Assembly (NCBI GenBank): GCA_039194995.1
Contig: JBCCVR010000007.1
Coordinates: forward strand, 16,447 to 80,446
DNA from: CCY15215 sp039194995
GTDB taxonomy: Bacteria > Cyanobacteriota > Cyanobacteriia > Cyanobacteriales > Spirulinaceae
DNA length: 64,000 nucleotides
Reading direction: 5' to 3'
This document shows positions 34,186 to 43,516 of the stretch, in pieces; the first letter of the stretch is position 1; each line of letters opens with the position of its first letter. Under the pieces are notes generated by a model. It was not told the origin of the DNA. It saw only the letters and a program-made list of their open reading frames with translations, and searched no databases. Position numbers and translations under genes: made by a program.

Positions 34186-34422
34186 ATGAACTTTGTCAAA
34201 GGTTATCTAACGGCTCTGTGCGATCGCAATTTCGCCCCGACGGGATTAAAAGTCGCCGCGATCGTCGGTTCGCTTCTTTTTATCATTAATCACGGCTCGG
34301 CACTTGCCAACCAAAAGATGACGCGAGAGCGGTGGTTATCGGCAATCTTAACTTATTTTGTTCCCTATGCGGTCAATATTCACGGGCAATTTGTCAGCCA
34401 ATACAACAAATCTAAACATTAG
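34186..34422 (+). CDS. nrtS: NrtS-type nitrate/nitrite transport membrane protein
   Basis: 78 residues from ATG 34186 (MNFVKGYLTAL); the longer frame upstream runs antisense to smpB and has no such similarity. Two membrane helices: about 20-36 (LKVAAIVGSLLFIINHG) and 50-65. 'INHGSAL' and 'MTRERWLSAILTYFVPYAVNIHGQ' match the pattern I know for NrtS, small two-helix proteins reported to act in pairs as low-affinity nitrate/nitrite transporters in cyanobacteria. No second subunit is seen here. Its 3' end overlaps that of the convergent patatin gene by 11 bases. Confidence 0.75.
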   Translation: MNFVKGYLTALCDRNFAPTGLKVAAIVGSLLFIINHGSALANQKMTRERWLSAILTYFVPYAVNIHGQFVSQYNKSKH

Positions 34423-35524
34423 TTTCGAGAAATTGCTTGATTTTGGTTTTTACACTCACTAATCTTTTGCGACCTTCTTTATTTTTGAGGCTGATCGTTG
34501 CATTGTGAAAGTATCCTTCTGCCAATGCAGAGAGAATTGCTAAATTAAACGAGCTGGCATCATCAATACCTTCAACAACTTTAGGCTTTCGTCCCTTCAA
34601 TTCGAGCATTAATTTTCCCTTTAATTCGCCATCGAGAACGAGGTCTAAATATTCATCGGAGAGCTTCGGCTGCAAGCGCAAATAGCGATCGCTATCCTCT
34701 TCATTCCGTAAAATAACCTGTCTGGCGATATATTCGTCAATATCCAAACGAGCATCTAGCAAAATATCGAGAATTCGTGCCGCCCATTGCGTAACCCCCC
34801 CATGTCGGGTTTGGTCGTAAGGAGAATCTCGGGTTGCTTCTCCAGTTCCAATCGAAAGGACGCGAATTTCTTCGAGTTTGTAGCCCAAAACAATGGCTTC
34901 GGCAATGGCACAAGCAGAGGGATTATTAACCCCGATACCACCGTCGATCGCGGAATAAGTTCTACCATTATATCGGAGAGGATAAGTCGGAAAAAATGTG
35001 GGAGTAGAAGCCGAACAAACGCAAGCCTCCCAAATTGGGAGATTGGCATACCATTTATGAGTTTTCCAAGTTTTAAAAAAAATCGGCTTGCGATCGTCAG
35101 TATCGTAGGCTGGAATCAACAGAGAAAGGTTGACATTCTGATGATGAATTGACGCTAAAGTTTGGGTGCCTAACTCCTCCTGTAAAACCTTTTTTAAGCC
35201 TTGGTGGGAAAATTTAGGGGCAGATAATCCATTTTGCACGAGTAAGGGCAATCTGCGGGGAGAGAAATAGCCTTTTCCACCCCAATAGGGGAAAATGTCA
35301 CGACCTCTTTCGCGATAAAGTTGAACTAATTGTTCTCCAGTTTTACCGATCGCAATGCCTGCGGCTAATATCGATCCGGTAGAAGTCCCCGTCACAAAAT
35401 GAAAATATTCTTGTAAGGTTTGACCCGTTAAAATATCAATTTCCCGTTCGATGAGATACAGCAATTTTGCCGAGAGCATTCCCCGCATCCCTCCCCCATC
35501 CAGACTCAGAATTCGATACACCAT
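34412..35524 (-). CDS. Patatin-like phospholipase
   Basis: 370 residues from ATG 35524 (MVYRILSLDGGG); a TTG 15 bases upstream gives a slightly longer frame. Serine hydrolase with the patatin hallmarks: oxyanion loop 'DGGGMRG' (about 9-15), nucleophile elbow 'GTSTG' (about 47) and catalytic 'DGGIGVNNP' (about 190). Probably releases fatty acids from membrane lipids. No CBASS-type cyclase is adjacent, so there is no sign that it is a defence effector. AATTCTTAATTCTTAATT-type repeats precede it. Confidence 0.9.
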   Translation of the reverse strand: MVYRILSLDGGGMRGMLSAKLLYLIEREIDILTGQTLQEYFHFVTGTSTGSILAAGIAIGKTGEQLVQLYRERGRDIFPYWGGKGYFSPRRLPLLVQNGLSAPKFSHQGLKKVLQEELGTQTLASIHHQNVNLSLLIPAYDTDDRKPIFFKTWKTHKWYANLPIWEACVCSASTPTFFPTYPLRYNGRTYSAIDGGIGVNNPSACAIAEAIVLGYKLEEIRVLSIGTGEATRDSPYDQTRHGGVTQWAARILDILLDARLDIDEYIARQVILRNEEDSDRYLRLQPKLSDEYLDLVLDGELKGKLMLELKGRKPKVVEGIDDASSFNLAILSALAEGYFHNATISLKNKEGRKRLVSVKTKIKQFLETNV

Positions 35525-35581
35525 CTTTTCAATGAGCAATTATCAATGAACAATTATCAATTCTTAATTCTTAATTCTTAA

Positions 35582-36511
35582 TTATCCCTCGTCCATGAGT
35601 TCGTGGAAGCGATCGCGTCCGGCATCGGAGTCTTTACTGGCATAGCCTAATACGGTGCGGACGATCCATTTTTGCGGTTTTCCTGCTCTGAGGAGTTGGG
35701 AAATTGCTTCTTTCAGGAGATCCTCTTCTTCGACGAATTCTTGTAGAAACCAGTCTCGCATTTGATTGAAGGCAGTGCGATTATTGGCTTTGTCTCCTTC
35801 GAGATATTTTTCCCCGAGAAACTGTTTGAATCCCTTTTTTCCCTCATTTCCTAAGTTCTGCGAATGGGTTTTATAGTCTGCTACCCGGGCTTTACTCGTC
35901 ATTTGTCGTTGAAAGGAATTAAGAACCTTGACCTCGACTCCCGGTAATAATGTGTAGAGAAGATTGGTAACAATCGAACTCAATAAAACATTTCCCAAAT
36001 ATTTAACTTGAGTCACGGGTTCGACGCGATCGCAATTATTTTGTAGGTGACTTTCTAACAGTGGGGAGATCGCGTGTTTAATGAGCCAGTTTCTCGCTTG
36101 AGAAAAACCGCGATCGCAGTGGATAGAACCCACAAGGGCGAGAAAGGCAGACTCGAAAGGATTATTCTTTTTCTGACGCAATAGGGCGCGTTCTTCTTTC
36201 AACGCTAAAAAAGGATAAGATTCTCCCAAACCCAGTTGAAACCATGTTTTCGTCAGTTGTTCGCTACCGATTAACTTTTGCTGCAAACCCTTGTAGTTCG
36301 CGACGGGGAGATAAGGACAATTATAATAAAGATAGTGGGTTAGGGTCATTTTGTAGACCGCTTCTCCCAACCATGTCAAGCGTTGATTATTCTCTTCGGG
36401 ATTGCCAAATTCTTTGGCATAAGAAGGATGACTTAAAGCCAAAAATAACAGATCGGTATGCTTGAAGTTAAATTCAATTTGCTTTTCGATCGCGGCGTGA
36501 TTCCAGTCCAT
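35582..36511 (-). CDS. Ribonuclease III-like protein with altered catalytic residues
   Basis: 309 residues. The N-terminal 150 follow the RNase III domain pattern: 'FLALSHPSYAKEFG', then 'NQRLTWLGEAVYKM' in the position of the signature NERLEFLGDAV, then 'FESAFLALVGSIHCDRGF' in the position of the second acidic motif. Key acids are changed (E to T and D to E in the signature), so catalysis is doubtful. The C-terminal half has no recognisable dsRNA-binding domain; it contains a Lys-rich stretch and ends acidic. It may bind structured RNA without cutting. It stands as a single gene, 70 bases upstream of the patatin gene on the same strand. Confidence 0.6.
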   Translation of the reverse strand: MDWNHAAIEKQIEFNFKHTDLLFLALSHPSYAKEFGNPEENNQRLTWLGEAVYKMTLTHYLYYNCPYLPVANYKGLQQKLIGSEQLTKTWFQLGLGESYPFLALKEERALLRQKKNNPFESAFLALVGSIHCDRGFSQARNWLIKHAISPLLESHLQNNCDRVEPVTQVKYLGNVLLSSIVTNLLYTLLPGVEVKVLNSFQRQMTSKARVADYKTHSQNLGNEGKKGFKQFLGEKYLEGDKANNRTAFNQMRDWFLQEFVEEEDLLKEAISQLLRAGKPQKWIVRTVLGYASKDSDAGRDRFHELMDEG

Positions 36512-36723
36512 CTCATTTAGGGGCTTAAAGGAGTGACCTTAGAATAGCGCATTCTCAAGGTAAGGGGGGGGTTCGCTGCTTTTTTCGGTGTTTTTGCGGT
36601 CGGGATATCGTTGAATCTGTCTATCCTCATATACTAGATGGCCAAGTTACCATAGGGATATTGTATCTCGAAATGCGATCGCCGAGTCTTAAAATCCGCA
36701 GCGCTTATCAGAATTAATGTCCC

Positions 36724-37542
36724 ATGAAAAGCCTAAAATTAACCTTCTTTGCACTTTTTATCGCCAATTTTTTGTCTTGTCATGGCACTTCTTCCCACGC
36801 TGCGATCGAGCAACGCGACGATCTCAATAAAACTGACAAGCAGGCTCAAATCTATCGAAAAGAGGAAAAAAGCAGTAAGATTGAAACGAGTGCAGATCGC
36901 AAACAAATCATGCAACAAATTCGCCATGAATCCTATGAAAAAGCATTAGAGAATTTAAAATTAGCGGGGGAATATAACCCAAATTCAGAAGTTATCATGC
37001 AAAATTTGCTCGAATATAAAGAGCAAACATTTGCAATATTTGATGGTTGCGTAAATTATTGGCTTGATGGCGATCCAGCCGATAATATTTCGCGGGACGA
37101 GTGGGAAGAGAAAGGGTGGCGATCGCACTATCAATATTTTCCAGAAAGGACGCAATACACACGCATTTATCCTGTTGAAACTCAGAAATATCTCATTGCT
37201 TTATCTTGCTGGACGGGTTCTTATTGGGTGGCAACAGCCTATTATCTCTACGATATTAGCGAGACTCTGCCACAAGTGCGATCGCTAATTTTGCCGACCT
37301 ACGATCGCGCCACAAATCGCGTGATTCCGAGTTCGTCTAATATTAATTATGGCTTCGATGAATACGATCCAGAAAATCGCATTTTATCTTTGCAGCATAA
37401 ATATGCAGGAACGGGTCTTTGTGGAAGACAAGCGACTTACTCGCTAGAAAATAATGAATGGATTTTAACGGAATTCAGGGAACAAGAAGAATGCGATGGA
37501 ACGACGCATATTTCTGAAGATTTTCCACTTCTGTATCCTTAA
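36724..37542 (+). CDS. Putative lipoprotein of unknown function
   Basis: 272 residues. Signal peptide with lipobox: hydrophobic 'LTFFALFIANFLSCHG', Cys at about 19. A Lys/Glu-rich linker (30-65) leads to a helical 'ESYEKALENLKLAGEYNP' segment resembling one TPR-like pair, then a beta-rich domain with many aromatics ('ALSCWTGSYWVATAYYLYD') and three further Cys. This C-terminal half resembles DUF1176-like periplasmic domains in general look, but I would not assign it. Isolated gene. Confidence 0.65.
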   Translation: MKSLKLTFFALFIANFLSCHGTSSHAAIEQRDDLNKTDKQAQIYRKEEKSSKIETSADRKQIMQQIRHESYEKALENLKLAGEYNPNSEVIMQNLLEYKEQTFAIFDGCVNYWLDGDPADNISRDEWEEKGWRSHYQYFPERTQYTRIYPVETQKYLIALSCWTGSYWVATAYYLYDISETLPQVRSLILPTYDRATNRVIPSSSNINYGFDEYDPENRILSLQHKYAGTGLCGRQATYSLENNEWILTEFREQEECDGTTHISEDFPLLYP

Positions 37543-37636
37543 ACGCGATCGCGTCTCGAAGGAAAAAGCCCAGTCTCTAACATTTTTAAATCATTTTCTT
37601 TTGCGATCGGCCGCAAAAGTAAGACAGAATTGAATA

Positions 37637-38701
37637 TTATTCGGCTTGAGCCTCTTGTAACATTTGAATCATCTCTGACGATCTCGCAGATTCCAATAAA
37701 GTTTTCCCCGATCTTTCACTCTTTATATCAGCCCCTTTAGCAATAGCTACTTTAGCCGTTTCTACCCAGTTATTAAAAACTGCACTCCAAAGAGCCGAAG
37801 TGCTTTCTCTCGAAATATTGGGGGAAATATCTAATAGATAGCGAACGATCTCAATCTGACCGCTTTGTGCTGCTTTTTGCACGGGAATCTTACCAGATTT
37901 ATCGCCAATGTCTATCTGTGCTCCCGATCGCACGAGAGTTTTAACGGCTTGTAACGAACCATAATCAGCCGCATCGTGTAATGCTGTATGTCCATCTTCA
38001 TCTTTAGCATGGATGTCGGCTCCCTCATTCAGTAAAATAACAATCGCTCTTACGCGATCGCGTCTTGCGGCATAATGCAATGGTGTTTTGCCCTCTCGAT
38101 CTCCTACTCGAACTGCTCCAGATCCATAGGGAAACAGTTTGGGATAGCCCAAAAAGGCTGCTGCGTGTAATGGGGTTCCTTGAAAATTGAAGATGAAAGC
38201 AAAAAAACCCAGTATTGGAGGATAACAGATAGCCATTATCAATCGGTTGAAGATGTTTCGCAACGTTTGAGACTCGCAAAACATTTTTATTGCCATCCCC
38301 ACCCCTATGAGTCCACCTAGAAATCCCATCCCTGGAAACCAGTGAAATATCGAGGCAGTTATTGCCCCACAAATCATAGTAAATATGGCCAAGAACCATT
38401 TCAATCGATATTTTTTGCCAGCTTTACTCCAAAAATATCTCCAAAAATGAGGATCGAATAATGATTTCTCGGTTTGCCGTCCAATCCAAAGAAGCAGTGC
38501 AATGGCCACCCCCATCGTGCCGCCTAAGACCAGAAGGCATTCCCCAAAAACTAGAGTGGACAGGAACAGAGCGCGATAGCGTTCTGATAAAAACATGTTA
38601 TGGATAAAATATGCGAGGTAACCAAAAATAACCGTACCAAAAAAAAATCCAAAGATTACAGCCGCTCCGATTTGTGCTTCAGTCGATTCCTCTTGTGACA
38701 T
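37637..38701 (-). CDS. Membrane-anchored ankyrin-repeat protein
   Basis: 354 residues. Four hydrophobic helices in the first 180 residues (about 12-33, 42-70, 100-125, 155-172), then five to six ankyrin repeats facing the cytoplasm: 'GTPLHAAAFLGY', 'KTPLHYAARRDRVRAIVILL', 'HTALHDAADYGSLQAVKTLV', 'KIPVQKAAQSGQIEIVRYLL' and two weaker ones. Ankyrin repeats bind other proteins; the partner cannot be told. The repeats are irregular at the DNA level, so they are old. Confidence 0.8.
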   Translation of the reverse strand: MSQEESTEAQIGAAVIFGFFFGTVIFGYLAYFIHNMFLSERYRALFLSTLVFGECLLVLGGTMGVAIALLLWIGRQTEKSLFDPHFWRYFWSKAGKKYRLKWFLAIFTMICGAITASIFHWFPGMGFLGGLIGVGMAIKMFCESQTLRNIFNRLIMAICYPPILGFFAFIFNFQGTPLHAAAFLGYPKLFPYGSGAVRVGDREGKTPLHYAARRDRVRAIVILLNEGADIHAKDEDGHTALHDAADYGSLQAVKTLVRSGAQIDIGDKSGKIPVQKAAQSGQIEIVRYLLDISPNISRESTSALWSAVFNNWVETAKVAIAKGADIKSERSGKTLLESARSSEMIQMLQEAQAE

Positions 38702-38850
38702 AATCTATCAAAAAAATGCGATCGCCATTATATTACACGGCTTTAGCAATGACCTTACAAAGAAATAGGGGATTTAGCGATCGCCCTTAACAATACTTCG
38801 AACCGAGCCGACTACCAGTACAATAATGGAGAACATTCAGCAGTAATACC

Positions 38851-40002
38851 ATGCCAAACGATCGCATTGCTTGGTTAGTTCCTTCAGTAGAGTTAGGTGC
38901 GTACTGGCAGCCCGTTTTGCAGCATTTTACGCAAGCCTTCGAGCAAACTATTTTCTACACCGGACAAGTCTGGCCGGATTTCGATGAGAATGTTCCCGGT
39001 GCATCGGCGATTCAAATTGTCGGCAAAACGGACTTTGTAGAAACTCAGAAAGTCGAAACGGGATACGGCAGGGGATTTATTATCGTTTCCCCCAATGTTA
39101 TTTTTTATCTCCTCAAATCTAGACCCCGCGTCGTCCTTCCCCAAGCCTTTTCCTTATGGACGTTATTGAGCGTTCTTTTTAAGTCGATTGGCGGCTGGAA
39201 ACTCGTTCTCATTTACGATGGCAGTTCTCCCAATACCGATTTTCGCGATTCTACCTTTCGGACGGTTGCCCGTCGTTGGCTGGCGAAATCCGTCGATGCT
39301 TTTGTTGCCAATAGCCATGCGGGAGAGCGATATTTAATCGAGGCGCTGAACGTGCCGAAAGAAAAGATTTTTATCAAAACCTACCTCGTTCCCGATTCAG
39401 AAGCCTTACAGAAGCAATTAAGCATCGCACAACCTCCGAATCTAAAGGGGTTGCAGTCGCCTATTTTTCTCTATGTCGGGCGCATTACCCAGCGTAAGGG
39501 ATTGAAAACCCTCCTCAAGGCTTGCGGACTGCTGCGATCGCGAGGCTATGAAAACTATACCCTCCTCATTATCGGGAAAGGGGATCAACAAGCCGAGTTA
39601 GAAGCATTAACAGAAAAGGAAGGAATTACAGCGCAAATTCGTTGGGAAGGTTGGGTCGAATACGGTCGTTTGGGGGCGTATTTTCAACAAGCTAATATCT
39701 TTGTTTTTCCCACCTATGAGGATGTCTGGGGCATGGTCGTACCCGAGGCGATGGTCTTTGGCAAACCCATTCTCTGTTCTCGGGGTGCGGCGGCGATGGA
39801 GTTAATCGCCGAAGGAGAAAACGGCTATACCTTCGATCCCCTCGATCCTGAAGAATTGGCCGAAAAAATGCAGGCTTTTCTCGATCGCCCGGATATAATT
39901 CCTTCTATGGGAGAGCGATCGCGAGAAATTATCGCCCGCACCACTCCCGAAACCGCAGCGCAAGGATTTATCGACGTGATTTCGCAGGTACTGGAATCGT
40001 GA
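38851..40002 (+). CDS. Glycosyltransferase family 4 (GT-B)
   Basis: 383 residues. The C-terminal Rossmann half carries the GT4 signatures 'FLYVGRITQRKGLKTLLKA' (about 206-224) and 'VFPTYEDVWGMVVPEAMVFG' with the nucleotide-sugar Glu (about 290-310). The N-terminal half has 'VANSHAGERYLIEALNV'. Transfers a sugar from an activated donor; acceptor unknown. The next glycosyltransferase gene starts within its last codons (GTG at 39999 overlaps TGA), so they form one operon and probably build one glycan or glycolipid. Confidence 0.88.
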   Translation: MPNDRIAWLVPSVELGAYWQPVLQHFTQAFEQTIFYTGQVWPDFDENVPGASAIQIVGKTDFVETQKVETGYGRGFIIVSPNVIFYLLKSRPRVVLPQAFSLWTLLSVLFKSIGGWKLVLIYDGSSPNTDFRDSTFRTVARRWLAKSVDAFVANSHAGERYLIEALNVPKEKIFIKTYLVPDSEALQKQLSIAQPPNLKGLQSPIFLYVGRITQRKGLKTLLKACGLLRSRGYENYTLLIIGKGDQQAELEALTEKEGITAQIRWEGWVEYGRLGAYFQQANIFVFPTYEDVWGMVVPEAMVFGKPILCSRGAAAMELIAEGENGYTFDPLDPEELAEKMQAFLDRPDIIPSMGERSREIIARTTPETAAQGFIDVISQVLES

Positions 40003-41222
40003 AAATTTTACTCTCTGCTTTTGCCTGCGAACCGGGTCAGGGATCCGAAGAAGGGGTCGGCTGGAATATGGCGATCGAGGCGGCGAAATCCCATCAAGTC
40101 TGGGTTCTCACGCGCGGATTTTGTCGTCATACCATCGAACCCTATCTCGAGAAAAACCCCATCCCTAACTTACATTTCGTGTATTTTGAACCCTTTGGTT
40201 GGAGTGAGGATTGGCGGGGACGACAGGGACTCTTAACCCTGCATTACTATTTGTGGCAGATTTGGGCTTATTTTGTCGGGCGCAAACTCCAGCGATCGCA
40301 GGGTTTTGACACAGTACGGCATTTAACCTACGTGAGGTACTGGAATCCCAGTTTTCTGGCCTTACTGCCCGTTCCCTTTGTTTGGGGCACCGTTGGCGGG
40401 GGAGAATCTGCACCGCCGCCCTTTTGGCACGGTTTTAGTCGGCGGGGTCAAGTTTACGAAATCGTCCGAGATCTGGCGCGATCTTTCGGGGAATGGGATC
40501 CCTTTGTTGCCATGACTGCTCGACGCAGCGCGATCGCCTTGGCAACTACCCCAGATACAGCCGCCAAACTCTCTCGCTTAGGAGCAAAAAAAGTACAAGT
40601 ATTTTCCGCCGTCGGTTTGACCGAGACAGAACTTGAGACCCTTGGCCAATCTCCCCCACCGCCCGATAATATCGTCAGATTCCTGAGTGTCGGTCGTTTA
40701 ATTCATTGGAAAGGCATTCACTTATCCTTACAAGCCTTTCAACAGGCTAACTTAGAGAATGCAGAATATTGGCTGGTGGGAGATGGGGTCGAACGACAGC
40801 GATTGCAAGATTTAACCGAACAATTGGGATTAGAAGAGAAAGTCAAATTTTGGGGTGTTCTTCCAAGAGAGGAAACATTAGCAAAGATGGGAGAATGTCA
40901 CGTTCTCCTACATCCGAGTTTGCACGAATCCGGGGGTTTCGTTTGTGCGGAAATGATGGCCGCGGGTCGTCCGGTTATCTGTTTTAATTTAGGAGGATCC
41001 GCAGTTCACGTCACTCCAGAAACGGGCATATTAGTCAACGCCAAAACCCCCGAACAAGCGATCGCGGATATGGCTGCGGCGATCATTCGTTTGGGAGGAG
41101 ATTCCCAATTGTGCGATCGCCTCGGCCAAGCCGGAAAAAAACGCATGCAGGAAGTATTTTCTTGGTCAGTTAAAGGACAATTTTTCGATGGCATTTATCA
41201 ATCCATTGTGGATAGTCGATAA
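39999..41222 (+). CDS. Glycosyltransferase (GT-B, family 4-like)
   Basis: 407 residues from GTG 39999. N-terminal 'ACEPGQGSEEGVGWNMAIEA' is a typical acceptor-domain start in this group, and 'FLSVGRLIHWKGIHLSLQA' and 'HPSLHESGGFVCAEMMAAG' (about 305-323) are the donor-binding motifs. Translationally coupled to the preceding glycosyltransferase. The epimerase gene at 41438 may belong to the same pathway, but 215 bases with a mobile-repeat copy lie between. Confidence 0.88.
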   Translation: MKILLSAFACEPGQGSEEGVGWNMAIEAAKSHQVWVLTRGFCRHTIEPYLEKNPIPNLHFVYFEPFGWSEDWRGRQGLLTLHYYLWQIWAYFVGRKLQRSQGFDTVRHLTYVRYWNPSFLALLPVPFVWGTVGGGESAPPPFWHGFSRRGQVYEIVRDLARSFGEWDPFVAMTARRSAIALATTPDTAAKLSRLGAKKVQVFSAVGLTETELETLGQSPPPPDNIVRFLSVGRLIHWKGIHLSLQAFQQANLENAEYWLVGDGVERQRLQDLTEQLGLEEKVKFWGVLPREETLAKMGECHVLLHPSLHESGGFVCAEMMAAGRPVICFNLGGSAVHVTPETGILVNAKTPEQAIADMAAAIIRLGGDSQLCDRLGQAGKKRMQEVFSWSVKGQFFDGIYQSIVDSR

Positions 41223-41308
41223 TCGAAAATAATCATCCAAACCTCGACCCACCCCCAGCCCCTCCGAGGAGGGGAAGCAAAAGGAGGAGATCGAGAGAGG
41301 AAATCAAT

Positions 41309-41400
41309 ATAGTAAGTCCATTTGAGTTGTAAACAAGCAAATCAGCAGTAGCAAGGGTTTCAGCCTCGGAGGCATTCACGACTCAATTAGTATTGCTATA
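41309..41400. mobile_element. 92-base MITE-like element
   Basis: Left end TATAGTAAGTCCATTTGAGTTGT and right end (reverse complement) TATAGCAATACTAATTGAGTCGT match at 17 of 23 positions, ending in TA on both sides. The left end is nearly identical to the right end of the element at 43299-43472. Non-coding; followed by an ACAAACAACAAAC run up to the epimerase ATG. Confidence 0.65.
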
Positions 41401-41437
41401 ACAAACAACAAACAACAAACAACAAACAACAAAAATT

Positions 41438-42514
41438 ATGTCTATTGCAATTATTACAGGTTCGGCAGGTTTAATCGGTTCGGAAGCCTCCAAATTTTTT
41501 GCTTCCCAAGGATTAGAAATTGTTGGAATTGATAATGATATGCGACGGGTTTTCTTTGGGGAAGAGGCTTCCACCACATGGAATCGCCAACGATTGGAAC
41601 AAAACTTAGGAGAAAAATATACTCATGTTGCGATCGATATCCGCGATCGCGAGGCCATTGAAAATCTTTTCAAGCAATATGAAAAGAATATATCTCTGGT
41701 CATTCATACCGCCGCACAACCTTCCCACGATTGGGCAGCACGCGATCCTCACATAGATTTTACCGTCAATGCCAACGGAACATTAAATTTACTAGAAGCA
41801 ACCCGAAATTATTGTCCCGAAGCCGCATTTATTTTTACTTCGACCAATAAAGTTTATGGCGATACCCCCAATCGCTTACCCTTAATCGAACAAGAAACGC
41901 GCTGGGAAATCGACTCCACTCATACTTATTTAAACGGCATTCGCGAGGATATGTCCATCGATCGCACCACTCACAGTTTATTTGGTGCATCCAAAGTCGC
42001 TGCCGATGTTTTAGTGCAAGAATATGGGCGTTATTTTGAGATGAAAACGGCTTGTTTTCGCGGTGGCTGTCTCACGGGTCCCAACCATTCGGGAACTCAA
42101 TTACACGGTTTTCTCGCTTATCTCATGAAATGTGCCGCGACGGGAAAGCCCTATACAATTTTTGGTTATAAAGGCAAACAAGTCCGCGATAATATTCATA
42201 GTGCCGATCTGATTAATGCCTTCTACGAATTCTTTAAAGCGCCCCGAGTCTCAGAAGTTTATAATACAGGTGGCGGACGACATAGCAATTGTTCCATGTT
42301 AGAAGCCGTGCAAATATGTCAGGAAATCACCGGACGAGAATTCAAACCCGAATATTCCGACAAAAATCGCATCGGCGATCATATTTGGTGGATCAGCGAT
42401 AATACCCGTTTTTCCGAACATTATCCCAACTGGAAAATGCAATATAACGTCCCCAAAATCCTGCAAGAAATTTATGAATTCAATCAAGAAAGATGGGCAA
42501 AAGATTCCGAATAA
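41438..42514 (+). CDS. NAD-dependent sugar epimerase/dehydratase (CDP-paratose 2-epimerase-like)
   Basis: 358 residues, extended short-chain dehydrogenase. 'AIITGSAGLIGSEASKFF' is the NAD-binding Gly motif (about 4-21). Active-site Thr/Ser and the Tyr-Lys pair follow in 'FTSTNKVYGDTPN'; the usual YxxxK is replaced locally by 'VYGD' with 'GASKVAAD' further on. 'HTAAQPSHDWAARDP' and 'FGYKGKQVRDNIHSADL' are features I know from the CDP-paratose 2-epimerase-like cyanobacterial group. The true substrate is not known. Likely makes a sugar donor for the upstream glycosyltransferases. Confidence 0.8.
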   Translation: MSIAIITGSAGLIGSEASKFFASQGLEIVGIDNDMRRVFFGEEASTTWNRQRLEQNLGEKYTHVAIDIRDREAIENLFKQYEKNISLVIHTAAQPSHDWAARDPHIDFTVNANGTLNLLEATRNYCPEAAFIFTSTNKVYGDTPNRLPLIEQETRWEIDSTHTYLNGIREDMSIDRTTHSLFGASKVAADVLVQEYGRYFEMKTACFRGGCLTGPNHSGTQLHGFLAYLMKCAATGKPYTIFGYKGKQVRDNIHSADLINAFYEFFKAPRVSEVYNTGGGRHSNCSMLEAVQICQEITGREFKPEYSDKNRIGDHIWWISDNTRFSEHYPNWKMQYNVPKILQEIYEFNQERWAKDSE

Positions 42515-42587
42515 ATTAATTTAATGAGTAGGATGGGTTGGCAACAGCATAACCCATCAAAATCAACACTTCAACCGTACATCTAAA

Positions 42588-43298
42588 ATGTTAGAAAACC
42601 TCGATCGCAATATTTGGGTAGCCAGAAAGCCATCAAGATATCTCGGGCTTGAAGTTGGTACGAGAATGACCGTTATTCGCTGCAATAATAACGATCTTAT
42701 TCTTATTTCTCCGATTGCCAAAGATGATAATCTCATCCAAGAGATCGATCGACTCGGTCGAGTAAAATGGATTATCGCACCAAACCTCTATCATCATCTT
42801 TTTCTCTCTGGATTTCAAGAAAATTATCCCGATGCACAGCTTTTAGCCGTACCGGGATTAGAAAAAAAGAGACCGGATCTCGCGATCGCCAAAATTTTAG
42901 ATCCGAATCAATCGAGTGTTGCTGACGAACTCGAATCTATTTTCTTCGAAGGCTTTAAAGTCCTCGATCTAACAGGAGTATCGCTACTCAATGAGTTTGC
43001 CTTTTTTCATCATAAAAGTAAATCTCTCATCCTTACAGATACGGCTTTTGCTTTTGATGAAACATTTCCTTTATTAACACGATTAGCTGCCCGATTTCTT
43101 CGTAGTTACAAGCAACTTTCTCCTTCATTACTCGAAAAAATTGCAACGCAGGAAAAAGATAAAGTTAAAATCTCTATTCAAAAAGTATTAAAATGGAACT
43201 TCAAGCGTGTTATTGTTGCTCATGGTAATATCATAGAAAATGAAGCAAAAGAACAACTGAAAAAAGGGTATGAGTGGTTTTTAGGAATGACTTTATGA
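42588..43298 (+). CDS. DUF4336 domain protein (metallo-beta-lactamase-like fold)
   Basis: 236 residues. 'RNIWVARKPSRYLGLEVGTR', 'IIAPNLYHHLFLSGFQENYP' and 'LILTDTAFAFDE' give the DUF4336 pattern, related to the metallo-beta-lactamase fold but without the canonical HxHxDH zinc motif. Function unknown. A mobile-repeat copy begins at the base right after its TGA. Confidence 0.75.
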   Translation: MLENLDRNIWVARKPSRYLGLEVGTRMTVIRCNNNDLILISPIAKDDNLIQEIDRLGRVKWIIAPNLYHHLFLSGFQENYPDAQLLAVPGLEKKRPDLAIAKILDPNQSSVADELESIFFEGFKVLDLTGVSLLNEFAFFHHKSKSLILTDTAFAFDETFPLLTRLAARFLRSYKQLSPSLLEKIATQEKDKVKISIQKVLKWNFKRVIVAHGNIIENEAKEQLKKGYEWFLGMTL

Positions 43299-43472
43299 TA
43301 TCGCAAATCTAAATGAATTGTAAGCGAGTGGAACAGGCTGGAAGCCTGTTTCTAATTTTCTCAAACACTGGCAGGTGGTCACTGAGCCTGTCGAAGTGAT
43401 GCCAGTTCCACACCTGAATATGAAAAGTTTTTTGGGCATCGATTTGTTTACAACTCAAATGGACTTGCTATA
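43299..43472. mobile_element. 174-base MITE-like element
   Basis: Left end TATCGCAAATCTAAATGAAT (continuing TGTAAGC) and right end, reverse complemented, TATAGCAAGTCCATTTGAGT (continuing TGTAAAC) agree over most of 28 bases. Inside are AACAGGCT-GGA-AGCCTGTT and 'GGTCACTGAGCCTGTCGAAG', also found at 46673-46787 in reverse orientation. Confidence 0.65.
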
Positions 43473-43516
43473 GTGCCTAAAACTAATGGATTTTCGTTTC
43501 TAACAATAGTTTTAAA

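Noticed and set aside
34412..36511. Patatin plus RNase III-like genes as a defence (CBASS-like) system
   Set aside because: No CD-NTase or other signalling gene is adjacent, the RNase III-like protein lacks key acids, and the spacer holds only simple repeats.
41401..41437. ACAAACAACAAAC run as a functional upstream site
   Set aside because: Looks like simple-sequence repeat of the kind found before several genes here; no conserved boxes.
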